Of a stretch of DNA of 64,000 bases, positions 50,858-58,983 are shown one piece after another. Source of the DNA: an uncultured Oscillospiraceae bacterium (GTDB lineage Bacteria > Bacillota > Clostridia > Oscillospirales > Ruminococcaceae); contig UQMF01000007.1 of assembly GCA_900542145.1 (NCBI GenBank), forward strand, positions 61,144-125,143. Reading direction: 5' to 3'. Under the pieces are notes generated by a model that saw only the letters and a list, made by a program, of their open reading frames with translations, searched no databases and was not told where the DNA came from. Positions within the stretch are counted from its first letter, which is position 1, and every line of letters starts with the position of its first letter. A program made the position numbers and the translations under genes.

Positions 50858-53800
50858 ATTTCCCGAAGCGGAAGCTTCTGAAGTCGAAGTCGCTGCCGGG
50901 CAGGAACGTGAAGGAGATCTTCCGCTTTCCGGAAATGCCGGAAAGTCCGAAGCTGCGCTCAACGTAGTCCTCCGCGCCCTCCGTGCGGAATTCGCACAGC
51001 ACCCTCTCGCCGGAATCCAGCATGAGGTGAATGCTGTTCAGTGGAAGCGCCGAACGTCCCTTGATGACGATATACGCAGGCTGCTCCTCCGAGAAGTCGA
51101 ACTCCCCGAATTCCAGCACGACGTTGTTGCCGATTCCCGTGACCTCTCTGCCCTCCACGGTGAACTTGTCGCCGTAAATGCGCTCCGCGTCCGCCGCGCA
51201 GTTTTCGGTGAACTCCCGGTGCAGGCGTTCAAACTGGAATCCGCTCACCTGGCAGCCGAAATCCGTTTCGATGGTGAACGTGTGAATTCCGCGCAGGATC
51301 TCCGGCAGGCGGAAGGTTTCCGGCTTAAACACCATCCACTCCGGCTGCTTGTGGTAGGTGTACTCGCCCAGCAGTCTGCCCTCCCCCGGGATCCCGTCGT
51401 AGAAGCGTATCTTCACCGGATCAAGGGTGTTCGCCCATATCGGCACCGTCACAGAATCCGCACCGGAGCCGAAGTCCACGTTATCGAACGCCGCCCAGGA
51501 GCTTGCCCCGAAGCCGAAGCATATTCCTTTATTCACGCCCTGGCACAGGTTGTCGCTCGCCCGGGTGTACAGTCCGCCGGGAACAAAGGTATACGGGTCG
51601 GTGACGGCGCTGCCAAGCCCCTCCGCCCGGAAAGGCAGAACGGACAGGATATGGTACTTCCCGGTGCCGTTTCTGCACATCGCGCGCAGGCAGAATATGC
51701 CGTCGCCCTTCGCGCGGACCGTTACGGCGCCGTCCGGCTCCTGCGTGAATTCCGCCGCGCCGGTCACTATGCCGGTTTCGGTGGTGATACGGTATTCGAT
51801 GTCGTCCGCGTAATCCGCGTTCGCCGGGAATATTACGGGCGTTACCCTTATCTCACGGCAGTCCTCGGTGAACAGCAGCCTGTCCGCGCGCAGCTCTATC
51901 TTGCGCACGGGTATTTCGTCAGTCCTGCCGCACTCCGTGGGAGCCGCGGATACACGCTCGCTGCAGGACGCGCCGGGTATCTCCGCCGCCGGGACGGAAT
52001 CCAGCCTGATCACGCTGTCCGGAAGCCCCGGAGAGGTGAATCTCACGGTGATTCCGCCGGATTCCCTGACGGAGCCTATCACCGCCAGCATTTTTCCCGA
52101 GAACAGCCGGCGCGAAGTCCCCTTGTACTGGTCGTAATCCGTGCTGTCGCCGTTGTCCAGTCCCAGGAGCCTTCCGGCGCCCTCCACGGTGACGTTCACA
52201 CGATTTCCGGCGTTGGCGCAGAAGTTCCCGTCGGAATCCAGCGCGGACACCTCGATGTACGCGATATCCCTGCCGTCCGCTCTCACCACGGACTTATCCG
52301 CAGACACCTCCAGGCGCGCCGCGTCGCCGAAGCTGCGCGTGATATCCTCGGCGATGACCCTGCCGCCCTCGTCGTAGGCAAGCGCCTTCAGCTCGCCCGG
52401 AGCGTAGGCTATGCTGTAATCCGCGGTGAGTTTCTCGCCGTGGGCATGGTCGATATCGAACGCGCCCATAGAATCCCCGTTGAGGAAGAGCTCCACCCGG
52501 GGCGCGTTGGAGCAGACGCGCACATCCACCGTCTGCCCGGGATTGAAATCCCAGTGGGGGAATATGTGCACGAACGGCGCCTTGTGGTAGTCCGTCCATT
52601 CCGCGCGGAACACATACGCGCTGTCCTTGGGGAACCCGGCGGTGTCGTACTGCCCGAAGTAGCTGTTCTTGGTGGAATACGGCGTTGGCTCACCGATGTA
52701 GTCGAATCCCGTCCAGATGAACTGCCCGGCGCAGAATTCCGCGTCCCTGTCCCGGATTATGCACTCCTCGGTATTCTTCGCGCCCCAGCCGGTGCAGCTG
52801 TTGCCCAGGGAGGAGCACTGCTCGTCATCGTCCGCCAGCACCGTCTGCGACAGGGGGAAGTGGTATATACCACGGCTCTGCACGACGGAAGCGGTTTCGC
52901 TGCCATAGATGAGCCAGTCCGGGTGCTTCTCGTGGTGCTCGTGGTAGAGCCGCTCGCCGTAGTTATACCCCACCAGCTTGAGGATATCGCCGCACTTCTG
53001 CCCGTTCTCCCACTGCATGAAGTTGGAGCCGAAGGTGGCGTAGCCGTTGTGCAGCGGATCGTGGGATTCCACCAGGCGGCGTAGCATGGAGGTGACCTCC
53101 TGACCGCGCTCGTCCGCATGGGTGTCGAAGATCTCGTTGCCCACGCTCCAGCCGATTATGGAGGGGCAGTTCCTGTCGCGGCGCACCCAGGAAGCCACGT
53201 CGCGCTCCACCCACTCGTCGAAGAAGCGCGCGTAGTCATAATCCGTCTTGCAGCGCTCCCACATGTCGAATCCCTCGGAAAGCACCAGCATTCCGGTTTC
53301 GTCGGCAAGCTGCATGAATCCCTCCGCAGGCATGTTGTGGGAGGTGCGGATAGCGTTCACGCCCATCTCCCGTAATTTAACGAACCTGCGCCGCAGCGCT
53401 TCGATGTTGAACACGGCGCCCAGGCAACCGTTGTCGTGGTGCTCGCAGGAGCCGTGCAGCTTGACGTGACGTCCGTTGAGGAAGAATCCGTGGTCGGCGG
53501 TGAACTCCACCGTGCGGAATCCGAAGCGGCTGGCAGTGCGCTGTATCACGTCGCCGCCGCTTATCAGCTCGGATACTGCATTATAAAGGTACGGGTCGTC
53601 GATATCCCACCGTCTGGGGGAATCCACCCGGATAACCTGCCGCGTGAGGGAATACGCCGCGCCCGGCTCCCTTACCGCCGCCGGAATGCAGGATATGTCC
53701 GCCGCGCAGGCGTCGCTCTCAGCGCTCGCCACGGTATTCCCCTCCCGGTCGAGAAGCGAGGTGCGCACGCGGAGCCCGGCAACAGGAGTTCCCTCCGGGC

Positions 53801-54329
53801 GGACGACCTCAGACTGCACCGTAAGTTCCCAGCAGCCCTCCACGGGCTTTGCGGAGAGGTACACGCCGTCGTTGCCGAAGTGGATATCCGGGTATTCACA
53901 CAGCCATACATCGCGGAAAATACCGGCGCCGGAATACCACCTGGAGTTCGGGGCGCGGTGGTCTACCCTGACGGTGATGACGTTCTCGCCGTCCCTTAAC
54001 AGCGCGGAAATATCGTGCCGGAACGCGGAATAGCCATACTTCCACTCCCCCGCCTTCTCGCCGTTGACGTACACGGTGCTGTCCATGTACACGCCGTCAA
54101 ACCGTATCGCAGTGCGTATTCCCGGCTTCCGGCGGTAGACGAACCGCTTTCTGTACCAGCCGGTGGAGGTGGAATACAGGTCGTTGGTGTTCCCTATCAG
54201 CCAGTCGTGGGGAATGTCCACGGGGGCGAAATCCAGCCCGTCCGGGGATTCCGTGCCAAAGGAGGTCTTACAGAACTCCCAGCCGTCGCAGAACAACGCG
54301 CGGTTATTGTAACTATCGCAGAATGCCAT
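50856..54329 (-). CDS. Large GH2 beta-galactosidase-type glycoside hydrolase
   Basis: This 1157-residue cytoplasmic enzyme starts with a GH2 sugar-binding jelly roll (VDIPHDWLIGN, TGWYRKRF), continues with the Ig-like domain and the TIM barrel. The acid/base Glu is in IIGWSVGNEIFD and the nucleophile Glu in YGSETASVV; TGFDYIGEPTPY follows. The C-terminal half has Big/DUF4982-like beta domains (LRVRTS, VFLNG-type repeats) and a final lectin-like module. No signal peptide is seen. It is encoded four bases downstream of a second GH2 gene, in one operon under AraC control. Confidence 0.92.
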   Translation of the reverse strand: MAFCDSYNNRALFCDGWEFCKTSFGTESPDGLDFAPVDIPHDWLIGNTNDLYSTSTGWYRKRFVYRRKPGIRTAIRFDGVYMDSTVYVNGEKAGEWKYGYSAFRHDISALLRDGENVITVRVDHRAPNSRWYSGAGIFRDVWLCEYPDIHFGNDGVYLSAKPVEGCWELTVQSEVVRPEGTPVAGLRVRTSLLDREGNTVASAESDACAADISCIPAAVREPGAAYSLTRQVIRVDSPRRWDIDDPYLYNAVSELISGGDVIQRTASRFGFRTVEFTADHGFFLNGRHVKLHGSCEHHDNGCLGAVFNIEALRRRFVKLREMGVNAIRTSHNMPAEGFMQLADETGMLVLSEGFDMWERCKTDYDYARFFDEWVERDVASWVRRDRNCPSIIGWSVGNEIFDTHADERGQEVTSMLRRLVESHDPLHNGYATFGSNFMQWENGQKCGDILKLVGYNYGERLYHEHHEKHPDWLIYGSETASVVQSRGIYHFPLSQTVLADDDEQCSSLGNSCTGWGAKNTEECIIRDRDAEFCAGQFIWTGFDYIGEPTPYSTKNSYFGQYDTAGFPKDSAYVFRAEWTDYHKAPFVHIFPHWDFNPGQTVDVRVCSNAPRVELFLNGDSMGAFDIDHAHGEKLTADYSIAYAPGELKALAYDEGGRVIAEDITRSFGDAARLEVSADKSVVRADGRDIAYIEVSALDSDGNFCANAGNRVNVTVEGAGRLLGLDNGDSTDYDQYKGTSRRLFSGKMLAVIGSVRESGGITVRFTSPGLPDSVIRLDSVPAAEIPGASCSERVSAAPTECGRTDEIPVRKIELRADRLLFTEDCREIRVTPVIFPANADYADDIEYRITTETGIVTGAAEFTQEPDGAVTVRAKGDGIFCLRAMCRNGTGKYHILSVLPFRAEGLGSAVTDPYTFVPGGLYTRASDNLCQGVNKGICFGFGASSWAAFDNVDFGSGADSVTVPIWANTLDPVKIRFYDGIPGEGRLLGEYTYHKQPEWMVFKPETFRLPEILRGIHTFTIETDFGCQVSGFQFERLHREFTENCAADAERIYGDKFTVEGREVTGIGNNVVLEFGEFDFSEEQPAYIVIKGRSALPLNSIHLMLDSGERVLCEFRTEGAEDYVERSFGLSGISGKRKISFTFLPGSDFDFRSFRFGK

Positions 54330-54333
54330 GTGT

Positions 54334-57321
54334 TTATCCTCTCTTACTGAATATCAGACGGAGTTCCGCGGAAATATCCGGCAGCGCAACGCGGTATTTC
54401 TCCGCCAGAGCCGGACCGCAGGAATTCGACCCCACGCCAGCCATCGCGGAATCCACGCAAATCACGCTGCTGCCGCACTTTTCAAGCTCGTAATTGTGTC
54501 GCTTCTCCGCCAGCTCCTCCTGGGTGTATTCCGACGCATTGAACGAGAATCCGTCCGGGGAAGCGAATACCACGCTGGTGTCGCCGTCCGTGACCTCCGC
54601 GCGCAGGCAGCCAAAGTGCGATGAATTCTCCTGGGGACGGAGGTAATCCTCGTGCATGGCGCTGATATCCGCCGTGAACTCACCGAACCAGCTTGCCTGG
54701 TGCTTGTCGGCGTAGCTTTCGCGCGGTCCATAGCCGAGATATTCCACCTGCGTGAAATCCCGGCGCAGGAACAGCCGGATACCGAACCGCGGCAGGAACT
54801 GCACCTTGTCGGAAACCCTGCCCCGGCATGAAACGCCGAGCATGCCGCCGGAAATCCTGTATTCCACGTCCAGGTAAACGAAGGGCTGGTGTATGCTCCA
54901 CCCGAAAGACTGCCGCAACCTGATCACTGCCGCGTTCCCCTGCACCTCAGCCGTAACGCCGTAATTGCGCGCCTTGGAGTCATGCAGGTGCATTCCATAC
55001 CAGTCGCCCTTCATAACGTCGTTGTCGGTGGGTGCGCGGAAAAAGTTAAACTGCATCGGTCTGTCCAGCAGCTCCCTGCCGCAGCGCTTTATGGAGTCGA
55101 ACGCGGACAACCGCCGGCTGAACCGGTACTCCATCTCCCCGGAAGCCACGGTAATGTAAAGCGGCTCTTCCCGTATCTCCACCGGGGATTCCACACTGAC
55201 CGGAGCGTATTCCACCGGGCGGAGTTCCAGCTGGTCGAAGCAGACCTCGCTGCCCTCTTCCCAGTACTCCGTGGCGTGGCTGGCGGTGAACACGAACCGG
55301 ATATGGTCGCCGTATTCCGTCCCGGGGATCTCTATATCGAACACTCCAAGCGGCGGCAGACTGAACGGAAAACTACCCTCCCGCACAACTCTGCCTTGCT
55401 CAGTGATCTCGTAGCGACAGTCCAGCATTTCTCCGGCGTCCGTGAATTCAAGCACACTGGAGAAACGGAATCTGCCCGGCTCGCTCCCAGCGATAACGCG
55501 CACGGGGCGGTAGACCTGCTTCAGCTCCAGAAGCCCAGTGTGGGGAGTCCTGTCCGGGTAGACCAATCCGTCCATGCAGAAGTTGCCGTCGTTGTGCCGC
55601 TCGCCGAAATCTCCGCCGTATCCGTACTTGACCCTGCCATCCGCAGTTGTCCCAAGCGGCACGGAATGGTCGCACCACTCCCAGACGAATCCGCCGCAGA
55701 AGCGCTCGCTGGAATAGAACGTGTTGCGGTATTCCTCCAGGTCGCCGGGACCGTTGCCCATTGCGTGGCAGTATTCACACAGCACAAAGGGACGCTTATC
55801 CTCCTTCTCCAGGAATCTTCGCATATCTTCGGGTGAGGTGTACATCTCCGACACCAGGTCGAGGATATCGTCCGGGGTGTCGTCCAGCCGGTGGGTGCTC
55901 TCGTAGTGCAGCAGCCGGGTCCTGTCCAGGAATTTCACAAGTTCCCCGGCAGCGCGCATATTGGTGCCCCAGCCGCTCTCGTTGCCCAGGGACCAGAATA
56001 CCACGCAGGGGCGGTTTATGTCGCGCTTCACCAGGGATTCTGCGCGGTCTGTTATAGCACGGAGGAAGCGCTCGTCCGAAGCTATCAGCGCTATTCCGTC
56101 GTAGCCCCGGGTCCACTTGAGGTCGTTGTATACTGTCACGCAGCCGTGGCTCTCCATGTCCGCCTCATCGATGACGTAGAACCCAAGGCGGTCGCACAGC
56201 TGGTAGAACTGCGGCGCATTCGGATAGTGTGAGGTGCGCACCGCATTGATGTTGTGCCGCTTCATCAGCGTGAGATCCTTCAGCATTCTTTCCACCGGAG
56301 CGTAGTAACCAGTGTCCGGATAGCTGTCATGCCGGTTCACTCCGCGGAACTTCACAGGAACTCCGTTTATCTTCACAACGCCGTTTTCCGCGGTCACGGA
56401 GCGGAATCCCACCTGCTCGCCGATGACCTCATCCCCAGCGGTTATCGTCAGTGAGTACAGATAGGGGCGCTCCGCATTCCAGAGCTGCGGTGCGGAAATC
56501 TCGACCCGGGCAGTGGCTCCGGCTGCGGCGTCGAATTCCGCCACGGTGGCTCCGGTCATGTCCGACAGGCGGCAGTGCGCGGAAATCCCCACGGGGGTGA
56601 ATTCCAGCTCCGCCCGGGAATTATTCCCGGAAAGGCGCGTGGCGATACGGTAGTCCTCCAGTCGCTCCTCCGGGCGCGAGAGAATGTACACGTCCCGGAA
56701 TATTCCCGACAGGCGTATTTTGTCCTGGTCCTCGAGATAGGTGCCGTCGCACCATTTCAGCACTGCGGCGGTGATACGGTTGTTCCCCTCTTTCAGAAAC
56801 GGCGTGATGTCGAACTCCTGCATGCTGTGGGACACCTGGGAATAACCCACGAATTCCCCGTTGACATAGAGATACACGCAGCTGTCCACGCCCTCGAACA
56901 CGAGAATACGGCGCATTTCGTCCGGCACATGGGAATAATCCCGGCTGTACACGCCCACCGGGATATCGTCCGGGACGTAGGGCGGATCAAAAGGAATGGG
57001 ATAACTCACGTTGGTATACTGTGGCACGTCGAATCCATGCAGCTGCCAGTTTGACGGCACGGGTATAGTGGTATTTCCAGGGAGGGCAGTGAAATCGTCC
57101 TCCAGGTCGATAATGCTGCTGTAGTACCGGAAGTCCCAGTCGCCGTTCAGCAGCCGCATTCTTGAGGAATCCCCCCGGGCTGCGAAGGGATCCTGCCCCG
57201 GCGCGAACGGAATGAAGTAGCATCGCTTTCCCAGCGTGCCGACGTGGAGCTGCTGCAAATCCTCGTGGAACACCATTCGGTTCTTCGGAGTACCAGAAGC
57301 TGAAATTCTTGAAATATTCAT
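54334..57321 (-). CDS. lacZ: GH2 beta-galactosidase, LacZ type
   Basis: This 995-residue enzyme is close to E. coli LacZ in length and layout: jelly roll, Ig-like domain, TIM barrel, Ig-like domain and a C-terminal Bgal_small_N domain (EYLGYGPRESYADKHQASW). The acid/base Glu is in VVFWSLGNESGWGT, the nucleophile Glu in VLCEYCHAMGNGPG, and GGFVWEWCDH follows. It hydrolyses terminal beta-galactose, probably from lactose or galacto-oligosaccharides. No signal peptide. It is first in the leftward operon, with a promoter whose -35 abuts that of the divergent AraC gene. Confidence 0.95.
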   Translation of the reverse strand: MNISRISASGTPKNRMVFHEDLQQLHVGTLGKRCYFIPFAPGQDPFAARGDSSRMRLLNGDWDFRYYSSIIDLEDDFTALPGNTTIPVPSNWQLHGFDVPQYTNVSYPIPFDPPYVPDDIPVGVYSRDYSHVPDEMRRILVFEGVDSCVYLYVNGEFVGYSQVSHSMQEFDITPFLKEGNNRITAAVLKWCDGTYLEDQDKIRLSGIFRDVYILSRPEERLEDYRIATRLSGNNSRAELEFTPVGISAHCRLSDMTGATVAEFDAAAGATARVEISAPQLWNAERPYLYSLTITAGDEVIGEQVGFRSVTAENGVVKINGVPVKFRGVNRHDSYPDTGYYAPVERMLKDLTLMKRHNINAVRTSHYPNAPQFYQLCDRLGFYVIDEADMESHGCVTVYNDLKWTRGYDGIALIASDERFLRAITDRAESLVKRDINRPCVVFWSLGNESGWGTNMRAAGELVKFLDRTRLLHYESTHRLDDTPDDILDLVSEMYTSPEDMRRFLEKEDKRPFVLCEYCHAMGNGPGDLEEYRNTFYSSERFCGGFVWEWCDHSVPLGTTADGRVKYGYGGDFGERHNDGNFCMDGLVYPDRTPHTGLLELKQVYRPVRVIAGSEPGRFRFSSVLEFTDAGEMLDCRYEITEQGRVVREGSFPFSLPPLGVFDIEIPGTEYGDHIRFVFTASHATEYWEEGSEVCFDQLELRPVEYAPVSVESPVEIREEPLYITVASGEMEYRFSRRLSAFDSIKRCGRELLDRPMQFNFFRAPTDNDVMKGDWYGMHLHDSKARNYGVTAEVQGNAAVIRLRQSFGWSIHQPFVYLDVEYRISGGMLGVSCRGRVSDKVQFLPRFGIRLFLRRDFTQVEYLGYGPRESYADKHQASWFGEFTADISAMHEDYLRPQENSSHFGCLRAEVTDGDTSVVFASPDGFSFNASEYTQEELAEKRHNYELEKCGSSVICVDSAMAGVGSNSCGPALAEKYRVALPDISAELRLIFSKRG

Positions 57322-57353
57322 GTGCGCTCTCCTTTGCGTTTTTTGATATTTTA

Positions 57354-57395
57354 ATTGTACAGTATCTTGACAGCGAAGTCAATAGATGATATTAT
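57354..57395. promoter_or_regulatory. Interlocked divergent promoters for lacZ and the AraC gene
   Basis: Leftward: TTGACT (57377-57382), 17 bases, TACAAT (57354-57359). Rightward: TTGACA (57367-57372), 17 bases, TATTAT (57390-57395). The two -35 boxes form the inverted repeat TTGAC-N6-GTCAA, so only one polymerase can bind at a time. Confidence 0.85.
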
Positions 57396-57431
57396 TATTT
57401 TATAACGATATGAATATCGGAGGTGTTATTT

Positions 57432-58250
57432 TTGGAATTCTGCGATTTCCCGATAATCCGGGGCGAAAAGGACCTTCCGCTCTTTCTGGGCAACATGGGA
57501 CAGTGGGTGCGACAGGATCACATGATACGCCCGGAGGGGCTGTCCGTCCCCCAGATACTCTACTGCACCCGGGGCAGCGGAACACTGGTACTGGACGGGA
57601 CGCGCGTTGAGATTCCTCCCTGCACCGGGGTATTCCTTCCGGCGGATATACCGCACGAATACTACCCCAACGGCGACGTGTGGGATATCCACTGGGTGGT
57701 TCCGACAGGCTACGCCGCGGAGGATATCCTGCGGCAGTTCGGACTTGACCGCCCGAAAATAAGCGAACTGCGCGATGTCGGCACCCTGGAACACATCTTC
57801 CGGAAAATGCACGATGCAATACGGGCGGACAGCATTTTCGGAAACTACCGCGCCTCCGGTTTTTTGTATGATTTTCTCATCGAGTATTACCGACAAATAT
57901 CCTGTGTGGGCGCTTCCCCGTCGTACTCCCCGGCGCTCGCCAAGGCGGTGGATCACATCAATTCCGCGTTCCGGTCGGAGATAACGCTGGAGGAGCTTTC
58001 CGGGATCTCCGGCGTATCCCGGCAGCACCTGTGCCTGCTGTTCCGCAATATTCTGAGAATGCGCCCGATGGAATACACCGCCCGGCGACGTATCCAGGCG
58101 GCAAAGGAGCTGCTCACCGGAACGCCGATGAGCGTGGAATCCATTGCGGAGGAGGTCGGATTTGGCTCAGAAAGCTATTTCTGCAAACAGTTCCGGCGGT
58201 ACGAAGGGATAACCCCCACCGCGTTCAGGAATGCACGCAGATTATCCTGA
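57432..58250 (+). CDS. AraC-family regulator of the beta-galactosidase operon
   Basis: This 272-residue regulator has an N-terminal cupin domain (IPPCTGVFLPADIPHEYYPN) and a C-terminal double helix-turn-helix with ITLEELSGISGVSRQHLCLL and SVESIAEEVGFGSESYFCKQ. The start is a TTG at 57432 with GGAGG eight bases upstream; the in-frame GTG at 57423 lies inside that ribosome site and cannot be used. It is divergent from two GH2 genes and most likely activates them. Confidence 0.9.
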   Translation: MEFCDFPIIRGEKDLPLFLGNMGQWVRQDHMIRPEGLSVPQILYCTRGSGTLVLDGTRVEIPPCTGVFLPADIPHEYYPNGDVWDIHWVVPTGYAAEDILRQFGLDRPKISELRDVGTLEHIFRKMHDAIRADSIFGNYRASGFLYDFLIEYYRQISCVGASPSYSPALAKAVDHINSAFRSEITLEELSGISGVSRQHLCLLFRNILRMRPMEYTARRRIQAAKELLTGTPMSVESIAEEVGFGSESYFCKQFRRYEGITPTAFRNARRLS

Positions 58251-58642
58251 CTCCGCACGCCTGTCCAGGATAGGAGCTACTTATTTCCGCGAATTTGCAC
58301 AATCCCCTCGGCTAATTCTTGCTGGGGGGACTCTAAAGCAGCACTGCGCAAAGGCCATTTATTAGGTTCGCGTATGTTTTGCTTGCAAATTGCACTATTC
58401 ATCCCTGCAATGGAACAGCTTATCTGTGCTTTTTATTTCACTCCGTTCAGCACCAATAAATTGTATTAATCTATCATCTGAATTCATATTTTCAGATGCC
58501 TGCGGCTTACAGCGGCCGCTCAAACAGGCATTGAAGCAATCATCTTTTATCTGGTTTTTTCGGGTACAATTGACCTGACGAATGATTTACAGCAAAACCC
58601 AACAGTTGTATAAACATACTTATATATTTCCTTTACAGACTA
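58251..58642. other. Intergenic stretch after the AraC gene
   Basis: About 390 bases without a credible gene. No clear terminator for the AraC gene was seen. A possible frame at 58390-58578 has no ribosome site and no family resemblance. Confidence 0.5.
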
Positions 58643-58671
58643 TTGACAAACTAAAAAAATGGTGCTATAAT
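58643..58671 (+). promoter_or_regulatory. Promoter of the DUF6110-P-type ATPase operon
   Basis: TTGACA, 17 bases, TATAAT: full consensus. Confidence 0.92.
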
Positions 58672-58681
58672 CATGTGTAAA

Positions 58682-58739
58682 CTGGCGGATACTCTGCCAG
58701 AAATATGGGCAAGAGTTACCCAAGGCTAACTTTAAGCCC
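58682..58739 (+). other. Structured leader RNA of the metal ATPase operon
   Basis: Three consecutive short stems: CTGGC/GCCAG (58682-58700), TGGG/CCCA (58706-58722) and GGCT/AGCC (58724-58738). GGGC (58707-58710) can instead pair with GCCC (58736-58739). The region begins about 10 bases after the -10 box. A sensing RNA is possible; no known class was recognised. Confidence 0.5.
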
Positions 58740-58761
58740 GAAAGAAAGGACGCAAAGAATT

Positions 58762-58983
58762 ATGAAAAACGTATTTAAGAATCAGAAGGTCGGCTTTTTC
58801 GCACTGGGCGCGCTCGCAGCAACCGCTGGCGTAAAGTTCCTCAAGAGCAAGACATTCCACAACGGCTGCGTAAAGGTGGTTTCCGGCGGAATGAAGCTGC
58901 GCAATGAGGCAGCTGCTGAAGTTGCAAAGATCCGCGAGGACGCGCAGGACACTCTCTTTGATAAGGACGCTGATCAGGAATGA
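58762..58983 (+). CDS. DUF6110-like small protein partner of P1B ATPase
   Basis: This 73-residue protein starts MKNVFKNQKVGFFALGALAA with a Gly/Ala-rich hydrophobic stretch, followed by KFLKSKTFHNGCVKVVSGG and an acidic helix. It resembles DUF6110 proteins that occur in front of P-type metal ATPases in Clostridia. Role unknown; a membrane-linked accessory or metal-presenting peptide is plausible. A longer frame from 58705 lies in the leader RNA and has no ribosome site. It overlaps the ATPase gene by four bases (ATGA). Confidence 0.78.
   Translation: MKNVFKNQKVGFFALGALAATAGVKFLKSKTFHNGCVKVVSGGMKLRNEAAAEVAKIREDAQDTLFDKDADQE

Noticed and set aside
58672..58761. Cyclic di-GMP-I riboswitch, suggested by GGACGCAAAG in the leader
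   Set aside because: The other essential parts (ACAGGGCAAACC and the GCC-rich second arm) are missing and the order of stems does not fit.
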